DNA of 64,000 nucleotides. It comes from Chloroflexota bacterium (GTDB taxonomy: Bacteria > Chloroflexota > Limnocylindria > Limnocylindrales > CSP1-4). The first letter of the stretch is position 1. Every line of letters begins with the position of its first letter. The translations under genes were made by a program, and so were the position numbers. Under the pieces are notes generated by a model. That model was given only the letters and a program-made list of their open reading frames with translations, made no database searches and had not been told where the DNA came from. Of this stretch, positions 48,751-57,053 are shown piece by piece. The stretch covers positions 1 through 64,000 of the forward strand of contig JAJXUG010000015.1 of NCBI GenBank assembly GCA_021783095.1, read 5' to 3'.

Positions 48751-49655
48751 TAGGCCCAGGACCGAAGTTCGTGTGGATCAACGGCGAGGTGCTGCCGGCC
48801 GACGCGTGCCACCTGTCGGTGAACGACCGCGGCTTCCAGCTGGGCGACGGCATCTTCGAGACGCTGCGCGCGAGGGCCGGCCGGTGCACCGAGCTGCCCG
48901 AGCACGTGGCGCGGCTGCGGCATTCGGCGGCTGGCCTGGCGATCGAGCTCCCCGATGACGTGGACGTGAGGCTCGCCGACGGGATCGCGAAGCTGCTGGC
49001 CGCGGAGGCGCTTGACGGACCCGACAGCGACGCCTCGGTGAGGATCACCGTCTCGCGCGGCGTCTGGGCCTCACGCGGCCTGCTCCCGTCCCGGGACGTG
49101 CACCTGGCCCCCACCATCGTCATCCAGGCGTGGCCGGTCGACCCGCCGCCCGCCGGACATCTCGAGCGCGGCATCGCGGTGGTGGCGTCGGCCATCCGTC
49201 GCGACCCGCAGAACCCCATCGTCACGCTCAAGACCACGTCGCGAGCCGACTACGTGTTCGCCCGCCTCGAGGCCCGCCGCGCCGGCGCCGACGACGCGCT
49301 GTTCCTCACCAACACCGGCCACCTGTCCGAGGCCACGACCGCCAACGTGTTCCTGGTCCGCACGGCCCTCGACGGCGTGCTGGAGCTCGCGACCCCGGCG
49401 CTCGACTGCGCGATCCTCCCCGGCACCACGCGCTCGTGGCTGCTGCGCTGGGCAGCGACCGCGGGCTTGCGGCCGTTCGAGGGCTGGCTCACCCCCGACG
49501 AGCTCGCGACCGCCCACGAGGCGTTTTTCTCGTCGTCGGTGGCGGGCGTCCTGCCGATCACGCGGTTCAACGGCCACCCGATCGGCGACGGGCTGCCAGG
49601 ACCCCTGACGCGCCGTGCGCGCGCCGACCGCGAGGCGATGATCGGCCGGGGCTAG
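48747..49655 (+). CDS. pabC: Aminotransferase class IV, likely aminodeoxychorismate lyase
   Basis: 302-residue PLP enzyme: VNDRGFQLGDGIFETLRA, the PLP Lys in VTLKTTSRADYV, then TNTGHLSEATTANVFLV and LPGTTRSWLL. Position after pabB supports 4-amino-4-deoxychorismate lyase, the step giving p-aminobenzoate for folate; branched-chain or D-amino-acid aminotransferase is the alternative. With pabB deleted here, either another PabB exists elsewhere or PABA is not made by this route. Confidence 0.8.
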   Translation: MIGPGPKFVWINGEVLPADACHLSVNDRGFQLGDGIFETLRARAGRCTELPEHVARLRHSAAGLAIELPDDVDVRLADGIAKLLAAEALDGPDSDASVRITVSRGVWASRGLLPSRDVHLAPTIVIQAWPVDPPPAGHLERGIAVVASAIRRDPQNPIVTLKTTSRADYVFARLEARRAGADDALFLTNTGHLSEATTANVFLVRTALDGVLELATPALDCAILPGTTRSWLLRWAATAGLRPFEGWLTPDELATAHEAFFSSSVAGVLPITRFNGHPIGDGLPGPLTRRARADREAMIGRG

Positions 49656-49685
49656 CTGTCTGCAGTCGGGCGATGGCTCACGGGC

Positions 49686-49807
49686 GCCCTCGCTGGCACG
49701 CTCATGTGCCAACTCGCGATTCTGCGAGCGTGACTCGCGCACCAAGTCGGAACTCCACGCGCGGCCCGTGCTTGGGGCAGGCCAGAATGGCACAGCAGCG
49801 TGCCAAG
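49686..49807. repeat. Element B1 (122 bp), left flank of vapBC
   Basis: Inverted ends GCTGGCACGCTCATGTGCCA and, reverse complemented, CTTGGCACGCTGCTGTGCCA. The other 122-bp copy in the same orientation is at 50752-50873, on the other side of the toxin-antitoxin genes. Shared segments include CCCTCGCTGGCACGCTC, AAGTCGG, GGCCCGTGCT and GGCACAGCAGCGTGCCAAG. Confidence 0.85.
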
Positions 49808-49828
49808 GCATCGCAGTCCCGACCGCGA

Positions 49829-50305
49829 TCAGGGGAACGGCAGGTGGTCGCTTGCCAGCACCACGCCAATGCGTTCGCCCATGGGTGCCAGCTTGCGATG
49901 CCAGCTGCGGTCGTTGGTTATCAGGTGGTGCACCTGGGTCGCCAGCCCAGTGCCCACAATGAGTGCGTCCGGTGTGCCGAAACGCAGCGACGCGCGCACG
50001 TGGGCCGCTTCCTGGGCGACCTCGAGCTCGATCGGAACGCATTCGAGATTCGGAAACGACCGCAGGAAGGCGAGCATGGTGCGGTGCCCAGGCGGCGTCG
50101 CGCGCATTGGGCGGACGAGCAGCTCCATGACCGAGACCATGGAAACCACCGCAGGGTTGCGGCCAGTCGCCACCAGCTCCTTCAGCACGTAGTCGGCGAC
50201 CGGATGCGTGGCATCGCGAGCGTCGACGAACGCAATGAGAACCGTCGTGTCGAGGAGGATCCGATCGCCCTCGGCGATGACACTGCGGAGGCTGTCGACC
50301 GACAT
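49829..50305 (-). CDS. vapC: PIN-domain toxin (VapC type)
   Basis: A 158-residue PIN ribonuclease. The acidic set is Asp19 (LLDTTVLIAF), Glu61 (SVMELL), Asp113 (GTPDALIVGTGL) and Asp132 (ITNDRSW). VapC toxins cut tRNA or rRNA when free of antitoxin. It starts two bases after the AbrB-type antitoxin gene and ends 21 bases from element B1. The whole module lies between two 122-bp repeats, suggesting it arrived as a cassette. Confidence 0.87.
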   Translation of the reverse strand: MSVDSLRSVIAEGDRILLDTTVLIAFVDARDATHPVADYVLKELVATGRNPAVVSMVSVMELLVRPMRATPPGHRTMLAFLRSFPNLECVPIELEVAQEAAHVRASLRFGTPDALIVGTGLATQVHHLITNDRSWHRKLAPMGERIGVVLASDHLPFP

Positions 50306-50307
50306 GC

Positions 50308-50568
50308 CTATTCGCCCCAGGATGCGCGCTCCTCCTGGATGTAGGCGAGCACCTCCTCGGTGCTCCCCCACATGCCAGTGAGGCTGCCCGAGAAGTCGCG
50401 TGGCATGCGTCGAACATGAACGACGCCCGGTTCGCCAGGGTCCGCCTCGAACGCGAGGACGTCGTCTGGTGTGGCGCCGAGCGCGCGGACGATCGCGTCG
50501 GGCACGGTGATCTGGTTCTTCGCTCGCAGTCTTGCGTCGGCCGCGATCGGGCCTGTCGTGATCGTCAT
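50308..50568 (-). CDS. vapB: AbrB/SpoVT-type antitoxin (VapB)
   Basis: 86 residues with the swapped-hairpin core ADARLRAKNQITVPDAIVRA followed by LGATPDDVLAFEADPG, and a C-terminal WGSTEEVLAYIQEE helix that would cover the toxin. It binds its own promoter in such systems. ATG 50568 is chosen with GAGGAAG upstream; a longer in-frame start at 50619 is possible. Confidence 0.83.
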   Translation of the reverse strand: MTITTGPIAADARLRAKNQITVPDAIVRALGATPDDVLAFEADPGEPGVVHVRRMPRDFSGSLTGMWGSTEEVLAYIQEERASWGE

Positions 50569-50751
50569 CGGCTTCCTCATGGTGCGACGGAGCCTAGTGA
50601 GTCCGACGCTGGCCGTCAATTCCTACTGGCGTCGGCGCATTCTCACCGCCCAACACTGCAAGGACAGCGTGGCACATGACACTCATCGCAGGCTTACGCG
50701 GAACGCCCGACTAGGAGGATTCGCGGCGCTCCCGCGGCGTCGCCGAGCGAC

Positions 50752-50873
50752 GCCCTCGCTGGCACGCTCCCGTGCCAAACCGAGACCCCGCGAGCGTGGC
50801 TCGCACTCCAAGTCGGCACTTCACGCACGGCCCGTGCTCGGAACTGACCGGGATGGCACAGCAGCGTGCCAAG
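50752..50873. repeat. Element B2 (122 bp), right flank of vapBC
   Basis: Same length and orientation as B1, with most differences in the middle. It ends 11 bases from the DinB-family gene stop, so it may also act as its terminator. The gap between it and the antitoxin start (about 180 bases) holds the vapBC promoter region, where no clear consensus is seen. Confidence 0.85.
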
Positions 50874-50883
50874 ACCCAGCGAG

Positions 50884-51384
50884 CTACGCCAGCGGATGCT
50901 CGTACGCGTAGAAGGCGTAGTCCTGCGGCGGGGTCTCGAGCCCCTGGTCGCGCAGGGCGCGCAGGATCTGCGCCCGATGGTCCGTCCCGTGGTTCGCCAC
51001 GTGGAAGAGGACTTCCCAGAGGAGCAGGTCCTTGTCCTCGCCCTCGGCCCACGGGTGCTGGCCGAGCGCGTCGTCGGTGACGCCCGCGAGGTACTCGCGC
51101 ATCCGCCGCTCCACGTCGTCCCAGCGCTCCCGGATCGCAGCGCGCGTCGGCGTCGGCATCGGCGCGCCAGGCGCGGTGTCCTCGGGCCATGGGTCGTTGC
51201 GCAGCCCGGTGAACCATCCCTCGTCCACCGCGAGCAGGTGCTGGAGCTGGTGGCGAACCGATCCGTGCGAGTAGGCGATCTCCTGGTCGAAGGCTTCGTC
51301 GGACAGCTGGCTGGCGACATCCCAGACCAGCCGGTTCATCGCGAAGTGGTAGTCGTAGAGACGGCGGAAGGCGTCGGCGTTCAT
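50884..51384 (-). CDS. DinB-family protein
   Basis: A 166-residue four-helix protein of the DinB/YfiT family with the three metal-binding His: YDYHFAMNRLVWDVAS, QLQHLLAVDEGW and HVANHGTDHRAQI. Members act as metal-dependent thiol transferases or have unknown roles. GACAAT ends six bases before the ATG and no ribosome-binding site is present, so the transcript is probably leaderless. Confidence 0.85.
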   Translation of the reverse strand: MNADAFRRLYDYHFAMNRLVWDVASQLSDEAFDQEIAYSHGSVRHQLQHLLAVDEGWFTGLRNDPWPEDTAPGAPMPTPTRAAIRERWDDVERRMREYLAGVTDDALGQHPWAEGEDKDLLLWEVLFHVANHGTDHRAQILRALRDQGLETPPQDYAFYAYEHPLA

Positions 51385-51458
51385 CGGCGCATTGTCCGCG
51401 ATGACCAGCCCGGTGCTGTCAGGATTGGCTGGACGCGGTGCCCGATCTAGAGGGCAAG

Positions 51459-51620
51459 TCAGCGCTTCGGAGCGGCTGGCTTCGGCTTGGCGCTGGGCAT
51501 CGACGTCCGACGCTTGGACGGCGAGTTCTCCACGACAAAGCCGGGTCCGAGGAGCTTGGCGAAATGGCCGCGCTCCACCGGCACGACCTTCCTCTTGAGG
51601 TCAGCCTTCTTCGTCGACAC
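51459..51620 (-). CDS. Possible small Lys-rich protein
   Basis: GTG 51620 opens a 53-codon frame: STKKADLKRKVVPVERGHFA, KLLGPGFVVENSP, and a basic Pro/Lys/Ala tail. The ordered middle suggests a real gene, but the ribosome-binding site is weak. The rest of the 51385-51734 gap shows nothing else. Family not recognised. Confidence 0.35.
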   Translation of the reverse strand: MSTKKADLKRKVVPVERGHFAKLLGPGFVVENSPSKRRTSMPSAKPKPAAPKR

Positions 51621-51734
51621 GTCGTTCCCGCGCAGTTGCGCGTCGAGGGGAGATGATCCGAGCCATCGTCCCGCGCTGCACAATCGTGACTCGAAGCAGC
51701 CGATGCCGGCGCGAAACGCCAACGACCGGCGGCG

Positions 51735-52337
51735 TCAGCCGCTTCGAGGCCTACCCGTGAGCTCCGGCAGCCGCTTGCCGCTTGCGCAACTCTCAACCAG
51801 CTTCGACAGCCTGTCAGCCCTGGTCTCCGCGCGCTTCGCCGACATCACCCAGTGCGTGGCGATCCGCCGATAGCCGGCGGGCTGCGCCTCGAACCACGCC
51901 CAGGCGCCGTCGCGAGCCAGGATCGCGGCCACGGCGGCTTCGTCGAGCTGGGTCGCGTTCTCGAACGAGTAGATCCCCGTTCGGTCTTCCCGTCGCCTCG
52001 CGAACGACGCCTCGCCCGGCGGTCGCATCCGGCCCTCCGCCCGCAGCGCCTCGACGCGCGCCACGTTCCGCGCGCTCCAGACCGACCCCGGCCGGCGCGG
52101 CGTCACCCGCTGCGCGTGCGAGTCGGGCGGCAGCGGCATCCGCACGGAGTCGATCCAGCCCACGGCCAGCAGCTCGTCCACGAGCTCGGGCCACCCGAAC
52201 GGCGGCTTGGCGCCCCTCGACGCCCTGGGCAGGCCCACCCAGAGCTCCTGCGCCTGCTCCCCGTTTGCCTCGAGCCAGGCGCGGAGCTCCTCGACGGACG
52301 CGAAGAAGTGGACGTCGTGCGGTTCGAGGCGGGGCAT
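51735..52337 (-). CDS. YdeI/OmdA-type protein
   Basis: 200 residues with the YdeI-family pattern: ASVEELRAWLEANGEQAQEL, KPPFGWPELVDELLAVGWID, TPRRPGSVWSARNVARVEAL and a C-terminal YRRIATHWVMSAKRAETRA. Members protect against cationic peptides in some bacteria, with no defined chemistry. TACCCT lies seven bases before the ATG, again suggesting a leaderless mRNA. Confidence 0.82.
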   Translation of the reverse strand: MPRLEPHDVHFFASVEELRAWLEANGEQAQELWVGLPRASRGAKPPFGWPELVDELLAVGWIDSVRMPLPPDSHAQRVTPRRPGSVWSARNVARVEALRAEGRMRPPGEASFARRREDRTGIYSFENATQLDEAAVAAILARDGAWAWFEAQPAGYRRIATHWVMSAKRAETRADRLSKLVESCASGKRLPELTGRPRSG

Positions 52338-52449
52338 GCGCGAGAGGGTACGCGAGCGCAAGAGTGCCAAGCGAGCTGACGCGGAATACGGGATCCTGGC
52401 CACATGGCGACTCATCGGGGGATAGCGGCGCATTCGCATCCGGGCCGAG

Positions 52450-55400
52450 ATGACTGACGAGCTCGTTCCGGGCCTGCACGAGGAACTGGTCACCGAGGCC
52501 CTCCGTGCGCGTATGGACCGAGCTCGGGCCGAGGGCTGGATCGTCGAATGGAAGCCCGCCGAGGACGCCGTCGTCGCCTCAATCCTCGCCCGGCACATCC
52601 ACGACCGCGCACGTCGACGATTCGAAGGAATCCCAGAGGCCGGAGGAGGCCGTCGGCGAGCGCAAGTTGATCTGGCGAATCGAGTTCTCGAGGTGCTGGC
52701 CCCGTACGCGTCAGCATCGCCTGAGCTGATTGATCCAGCCGCGCCTTTGCTGCTCGAAGTAGCACGACCTGCGGCGGGACACGTCAGTAGGCGTCAACGC
52801 CCGGGCATCCCGCTCCGAGAGAGCGTCCTCCTGACCAACTCGCACCGGGATCTCCAGATCGGCGGCCAAGTGGCCCTCGAGATCCAAAGCGCAGACAGAA
52901 TCGATCTTCTGTGCGCCTTTGTTCGCTTCGCGGGGCTCCGAATGATCCGGCCCGAGCTCCAGGAGTTCCTTCTTCGCGGCGGCCAGATGCGTGTGATCGC
53001 GAGCGTGTACACCGGTTCCACCGAGAAGCGAGCGCTGGACGAATTGGTCGGTCTTGGTGCGAGAGTCAAGATCTCGTACGAGACGGCCCAGACCCGGCTG
53101 CACGCAAAGGCGTGGCTGTTCGAACGCGAGTCCGGCTTTCACACGAGCTACGTAGGTTCGTCGAACCTGACTCACTCGGCGCTCCTGGACGGCCTCGAAT
53201 GGAATATCCGAGCGACAGCAGTCGACAACATCGCCATTGTGGATCGGGTTCGGGCGACGTTCGAGCAGTATTGGAACGAGCCTGAGTTCGAGTCATACGA
53301 CCCCCGCCTCGACGGCGATCGCCTTCAGGCGGCACTCGATTCGGAGCGACCCGTCGGGCTGCGCGCTCCCCACCCGCTGGACTCAGGTGAGGCACATCCC
53401 AAGCCATTCCAGGACGAGATGCTGGAGGCCCTGAGCGCCGAACGGCAACGCGGCCATTTCCGCAACCTGGTCGTCGCTCCCACCGGCACAGGCAAGACCT
53501 GGGTCTCCGCGTTCGACTACTCCCGGCTTCGGGCGGCCGGGTATGAGCGCCTGCTCTTCGTCGCTCATCGCAACGAGATATTGGAGCAGAGTCAGGCCGT
53601 CTTCCGGCGCGTCCTCGGCGACCAGTGGTTTGGGGAGCGACTAATCGGCGGCGAGCGTCCAACCGGATGGCGGCATGTGTTTGCCTCGATCCAATCGCTC
53701 CACCGACGTGTGGAGGAGCTCGATCCGGAGCAGTTCGATGTGGTGATCGTCGACGAGTTCCACCACGCCGAGGCCGAAACGTACGTAAAGCTGCTCGAGC
53801 ACCTCAGCCCCCGTGTGCTCGTCGGGCTGACCGCCACGCCCGAACGAGCCGACGGGAAGTCAATCTGGCGCTGGTTCGAGGAGCGGACTGCGTCGGAGAT
53901 GAGGCTCTGGGAGGCACTGGACCAGAGTCTTCTGTGTCCGTTCCACTACCTCGGGATCGGCGACGGTACCGACCTCCGCGGCGTTCGCTTCGAAGCTGGC
54001 CGCTACGTCACCTCCGAACTCGAAGGCATTCTCACGGGCGACCACGTTCGTGCCCGCCGAATCCTGGACGCTGTTCGTGAGTGGGTCCTCGACCCCAATC
54101 AGATGCACGCGCTCGCCTTCTGCGTGACCGTCAACCATGCTCGGTTCATGTCGGCGCAGTTCAACGCAGCCGGCCTGCCTTCGGTGGCCCTCGATGGCGA
54201 GAGTGGCAGCGAGCGTCGGCTTGCGGAGATCAGCAGGCTGCAACGCAGCGAAATACGGGCGATCTTCACGGTCGACATCTTCAACGAGGGCGTCGACATA
54301 CCGGAAGTCGACACGCTCCTCCTCCTTCGCCCAACGGAAAGCGCAACGGTCTTCCTCCAGCAGCTCGGCCGCGGCCTGCGATGGTCTGCGGGCAAGAGCG
54401 TTCTGACGGTCCTCGACTTCATCGGCCAAGCCCATGCCGAGTACCGGTTCGACATCAAGTACCGCGCACTGGTCGGCGGAACGCGGAAGCAGGTCGAGAA
54501 GGCAGTCGAGGACCATTTCCCACTGATGCCGCCCGGATGCGCCGTTCGGCTCGACGAGATCTCGCAGAAGATCGTGCTCGACAACCTCCGCTCGGCGATC
54601 AAGAGCGTCCGTCGCGGCATCGTGGACGACCTCCGTGGGCTGCCTGCGGAGACCCGCCTGCCGGACTTCCTTGCCCAGAGCCGATACGACGTTCGAGACG
54701 TGTACTCGAAGCCACCGCAGGGAACGACCTTCACGCAAGCTCGCCGGCAGGTCGGCTACGTCAAGGGCAACGCTTCAGCCGCGGAACTGACGTACAGCAA
54801 GTTCCTCGGCCGGATGCTCCATATCGATGATGAGGAACGGCACGCGCACTGGCGCGGCTGGCTCGCTGGCGATCACCGCGTAGAAGATGTTGAGCCCGGG
54901 ACGAGACAGGAACGGCTGCTCTGGATGCTGTTCGGTGCGCTTGGGCAGAGGAAACGGCCGCTGGCGCAGATCCCGGCAGTCATGGCCGAACTTGCGAGTG
55001 CGCCGGCGCTGCGCGATGAACTCATCGACCTGCTTGATGTCCTACGCGAGCGGGTGCGGCTCGAAACCAAGCCCCTTGAGCCGCTTGGTCAACTGCCGAT
55101 CCACAGTCACGCCACGTACGGACGATACGAGGTGCTCCCGGCCTTTGGCATCGAGCACAACGGGACAATCCGCGAATCCAGGGAAGGCGTGCTCTGGGTC
55201 CCAGATCACCAAGCGGACTTGTTCTTCGTGACGCTGAACAAGAACGACGAGGACTACTCGGCAACTACCCGCTACAAGGACTATCCGATATCGCCGACGC
55301 TCTTTCACTGGGAATCGCAGTCCCTAACCGCCACCTCCTCCGTGACAGGACAGCGATACTCGAACCACGTTCAGCGAGGTTCGCGCATTGTCTTGTTCGT

Positions 55401-55566
55401 CCGCGAGACGAACGACGATGAGCGAGACGAGAGAAATCCGTTCCTGTGCCTCGGCTTCGCCCGCCACGTGAGCCACAAGTCCGACCGCCCGATGCAGATC
55501 GTGTGGGAGCTCGAACGGCCGATGCCGGCGGAGATCTACAGTCGGGCCAAGCTCGCTGCAGGATAG
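52450..55566 (+). CDS. PLD-like nuclease, SF2 helicase and DUF3427 protein
   Basis: 1038 residues in three parts. A phospholipase-D-like domain (about 125-285) has H218-x-K220 in RLHAKAWLFE and VGSSNLTHSAL, with Glu where the HKD Asp would be. An SF2 helicase (about 318-690) has Walker A APTGTGKT (343-350), box II DEFH (435-438), LTATPER, FTVDIFNEGVDIP and QQLGRGLRW. A DUF3427 C-terminus follows (about 750-1030). Such proteins are frequent in defence islands and may also act in DNA repair. Base composition is visibly less GC-rich than the neighbours, suggesting transfer. An AbiE-type pair follows. Confidence 0.85.
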   Translation: MTDELVPGLHEELVTEALRARMDRARAEGWIVEWKPAEDAVVASILARHIHDRARRRFEGIPEAGGGRRRAQVDLANRVLEVLAPYASASPELIDPAAPLLLEVARPAAGHVSRRQRPGIPLRESVLLTNSHRDLQIGGQVALEIQSADRIDLLCAFVRFAGLRMIRPELQEFLLRGGQMRVIASVYTGSTEKRALDELVGLGARVKISYETAQTRLHAKAWLFERESGFHTSYVGSSNLTHSALLDGLEWNIRATAVDNIAIVDRVRATFEQYWNEPEFESYDPRLDGDRLQAALDSERPVGLRAPHPLDSGEAHPKPFQDEMLEALSAERQRGHFRNLVVAPTGTGKTWVSAFDYSRLRAAGYERLLFVAHRNEILEQSQAVFRRVLGDQWFGERLIGGERPTGWRHVFASIQSLHRRVEELDPEQFDVVIVDEFHHAEAETYVKLLEHLSPRVLVGLTATPERADGKSIWRWFEERTASEMRLWEALDQSLLCPFHYLGIGDGTDLRGVRFEAGRYVTSELEGILTGDHVRARRILDAVREWVLDPNQMHALAFCVTVNHARFMSAQFNAAGLPSVALDGESGSERRLAEISRLQRSEIRAIFTVDIFNEGVDIPEVDTLLLLRPTESATVFLQQLGRGLRWSAGKSVLTVLDFIGQAHAEYRFDIKYRALVGGTRKQVEKAVEDHFPLMPPGCAVRLDEISQKIVLDNLRSAIKSVRRGIVDDLRGLPAETRLPDFLAQSRYDVRDVYSKPPQGTTFTQARRQVGYVKGNASAAELTYSKFLGRMLHIDDEERHAHWRGWLAGDHRVEDVEPGTRQERLLWMLFGALGQRKRPLAQIPAVMAELASAPALRDELIDLLDVLRERVRLETKPLEPLGQLPIHSHATYGRYEVLPAFGIEHNGTIRESREGVLWVPDHQADLFFVTLNKNDEDYSATTRYKDYPISPTLFHWESQSLTATSSVTGQRYSNHVQRGSRIVLFVRETNDDERDERNPFLCLGFARHVSHKSDRPMQIVWELERPMPAEIYSRAKLAAG

Positions 55567-55580
55567 GGGCGCCGCCTGCC

Positions 55581-55708
55581 CTCGGACGATCTGCTCGCGA
55601 CCGCCTGGGGGACGATGGACCGCTACCACCTCGCGTGGCTGATGGTGGGCAAGCCCAGGGGAATCGTGCGCGGGCGCGAGATGACCGCCGACGAGGCCGC
55701 GGGCTACG
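55581..55708 (+). pseudogene. 128-bp duplicated fragment of the gene at 57054
   Basis: Nearly identical to 57158-57285: both read CTCGGACGA, GGGGGACGATGGACCGCTAC and on to GGGCTAC. It begins 14 bases after the helicase gene and has no start of its own. It marks the left edge of the segment holding the AbiE-type pair. Confidence 0.9.
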
Positions 55709-55735
55709 ACAAATTCGGCCGCGCTTCCTGGCCTT

Positions 55736-55750
55736 GATAACGCTGTTATC
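55736..55750. promoter_or_regulatory. Operator-like palindrome upstream of the AbiE-type pair
   Basis: GATAAC-GCT-GTTATC, perfect 6-bp arms, overlapping the TATCCT -10 (55747-55752) that ends six bases before the antitoxin ATG. Well placed for antitoxin autorepression. Confidence 0.6.
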
Positions 55751-55758
55751 CTCATGGC

Positions 55759-56322
55759 ATGGTGCAGAGGGTCATGCGTCGAGTCTGCGGCACCGGCTGG
55801 GACGTCACGTCAGCGGCCGGTGGGCGATTGATGATCCATGACGCGGGCGACGTTTTCCACGCCGAGGAAGAGTTGATCGGCACGAGCGAGGGAGCGGCGA
55901 TCGCCGGCGTTCGGCCGCCCAACTTCGTGCGCGACTGGGCCTCGCGGGCGGACTTCCCCGCGCCAGCCGCGACGACATCGGCGGGCCGCATCTGGCGAGC
56001 GTCCGAGGTGCGCGAGTACGTCTGCCGTCGCCGACCCGTGAAACCCCCGGCGGAGCGGTTGGCCGCGATGGCGCGCAAGGTCGCGTGGTGGGACCCGCCG
56101 GAGCGCACGCAGTCGCGCCCGGGCCTGTTCATCGCCCGCGTGCTTGCCCGGGGCTCCGTCGACGACATCCTCGACATCGAGGCGCAGTACGGCAAGGCCG
56201 GCCTTCGACGGGCCGTCCAGGCGGCGCCAGCCGACATCCTCGATGAGCGCGCCCGCAACTACTGGCAGTTGGTGCTCGACCTGCCGCGTGACCCCGCTCC
56301 GCCCGTCCGGCGGCTCCCGTGA
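55759..56322 (+). CDS. Probable antitoxin of an AbiE-type pair
   Basis: 187 residues. A central MerR/excisionase-like helix-turn-helix (EGAAIAGVRPPNFVRDWASR, then GRIWRASEVREYV) and a C-terminal all-helical segment (GLFIARVLARGSVDDILDIE, YGKAGLRRAV) of the kind found in proteins encoded before nucleotidyltransferase toxins. It overlaps the toxin gene by four bases. TATCCT six bases before the ATG suggests a leaderless transcript. Naming as antitoxin rests on context and the helix-turn-helix. Confidence 0.65.
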   Translation: MVQRVMRRVCGTGWDVTSAAGGRLMIHDAGDVFHAEEELIGTSEGAAIAGVRPPNFVRDWASRADFPAPAATTSAGRIWRASEVREYVCRRRPVKPPAERLAAMARKVAWWDPPERTQSRPGLFIARVLARGSVDDILDIEAQYGKAGLRRAVQAAPADILDERARNYWQLVLDLPRDPAPPVRRLP

Positions 56323-57020
56323 GCGCGGCCGCGCGCCTCGCCAGGTTCGGCCAATACGCGGAACTCGTCCCCAACCTCGCGGCGCTGCCGCCAGCACAAA
56401 CTGACCTGTGGCCGAGGCTGGCCGACGTCCCCGAACCCTTCGTCCTGTATGGCGGCACCGCCCTCGCGCTCCGCTTCGGCCACCGCCAATCTGTCGACTT
56501 CGACTTCTTCGCCGCCGACGCCTTCGCGCCCAACGACCTTCTCCGCGAGCTTCGCTGGCTGGGCCGAGTCGAGATCGTCCGGACGGAGGGCAACAGCCTC
56601 GTCGTCGTCGAACCCGGTGGCGTCCAGTTGGCGTTCTACGGCGGGCTGGACCTGCAGGCCGTCGCCGAGCCTTCGGTGGATCGGGCGACAGGGCTGGTCG
56701 TCGCGTCGATCTACGACCTCGCCGGAACCAAGGCCAGGGCCATCCTCGACCGATCAGAATGGCGCGAATACGTGGACATCGCGACGCTGCTGCGCGCAGG
56801 CCACCGCCTCGCGGACATCATCGGCTACGCGTCGGCGATCTTCGACCGAAGCTTCGCCTTCCCCGTCGCCCAGTTCCTGCAGGCACTTGTCTGGTTCGCC
56901 GACGGAACCGCGCCCGACGTCCCTGGCGATGTCCGGCGCGAGCTCGAGCAGGCCGTCCACGATCTCGACCTGGCCGACATCCCGCGGGTCGAACCGCATC
57001 GGCCGACGATCGCGCCCTGA
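56319..57020 (+). CDS. AbiEii/AbiGii-type nucleotidyltransferase toxin
   Basis: 233 residues. The nucleotidyltransferase core is GGT (45-47) in FVLYGGTALALRFGHRQSVD with Asp60 and Asp62 as metal ligands, then a Lys in LAGTKARAILDRSEWREYVD before IATLL. Such toxins block growth, in some cases by adding nucleotides to tRNA, and AbiE systems abort phage infection. GTG start overlapping the antitoxin. Confidence 0.82.
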   Translation: MSAAARLARFGQYAELVPNLAALPPAQTDLWPRLADVPEPFVLYGGTALALRFGHRQSVDFDFFAADAFAPNDLLRELRWLGRVEIVRTEGNSLVVVEPGGVQLAFYGGLDLQAVAEPSVDRATGLVVASIYDLAGTKARAILDRSEWREYVDIATLLRAGHRLADIIGYASAIFDRSFAFPVAQFLQALVWFADGTAPDVPGDVRRELEQAVHDLDLADIPRVEPHRPTIAP

Positions 57021-57053
57021 CGGCTGGGCGCCGCCCTCGCCTACACTCGCCGC

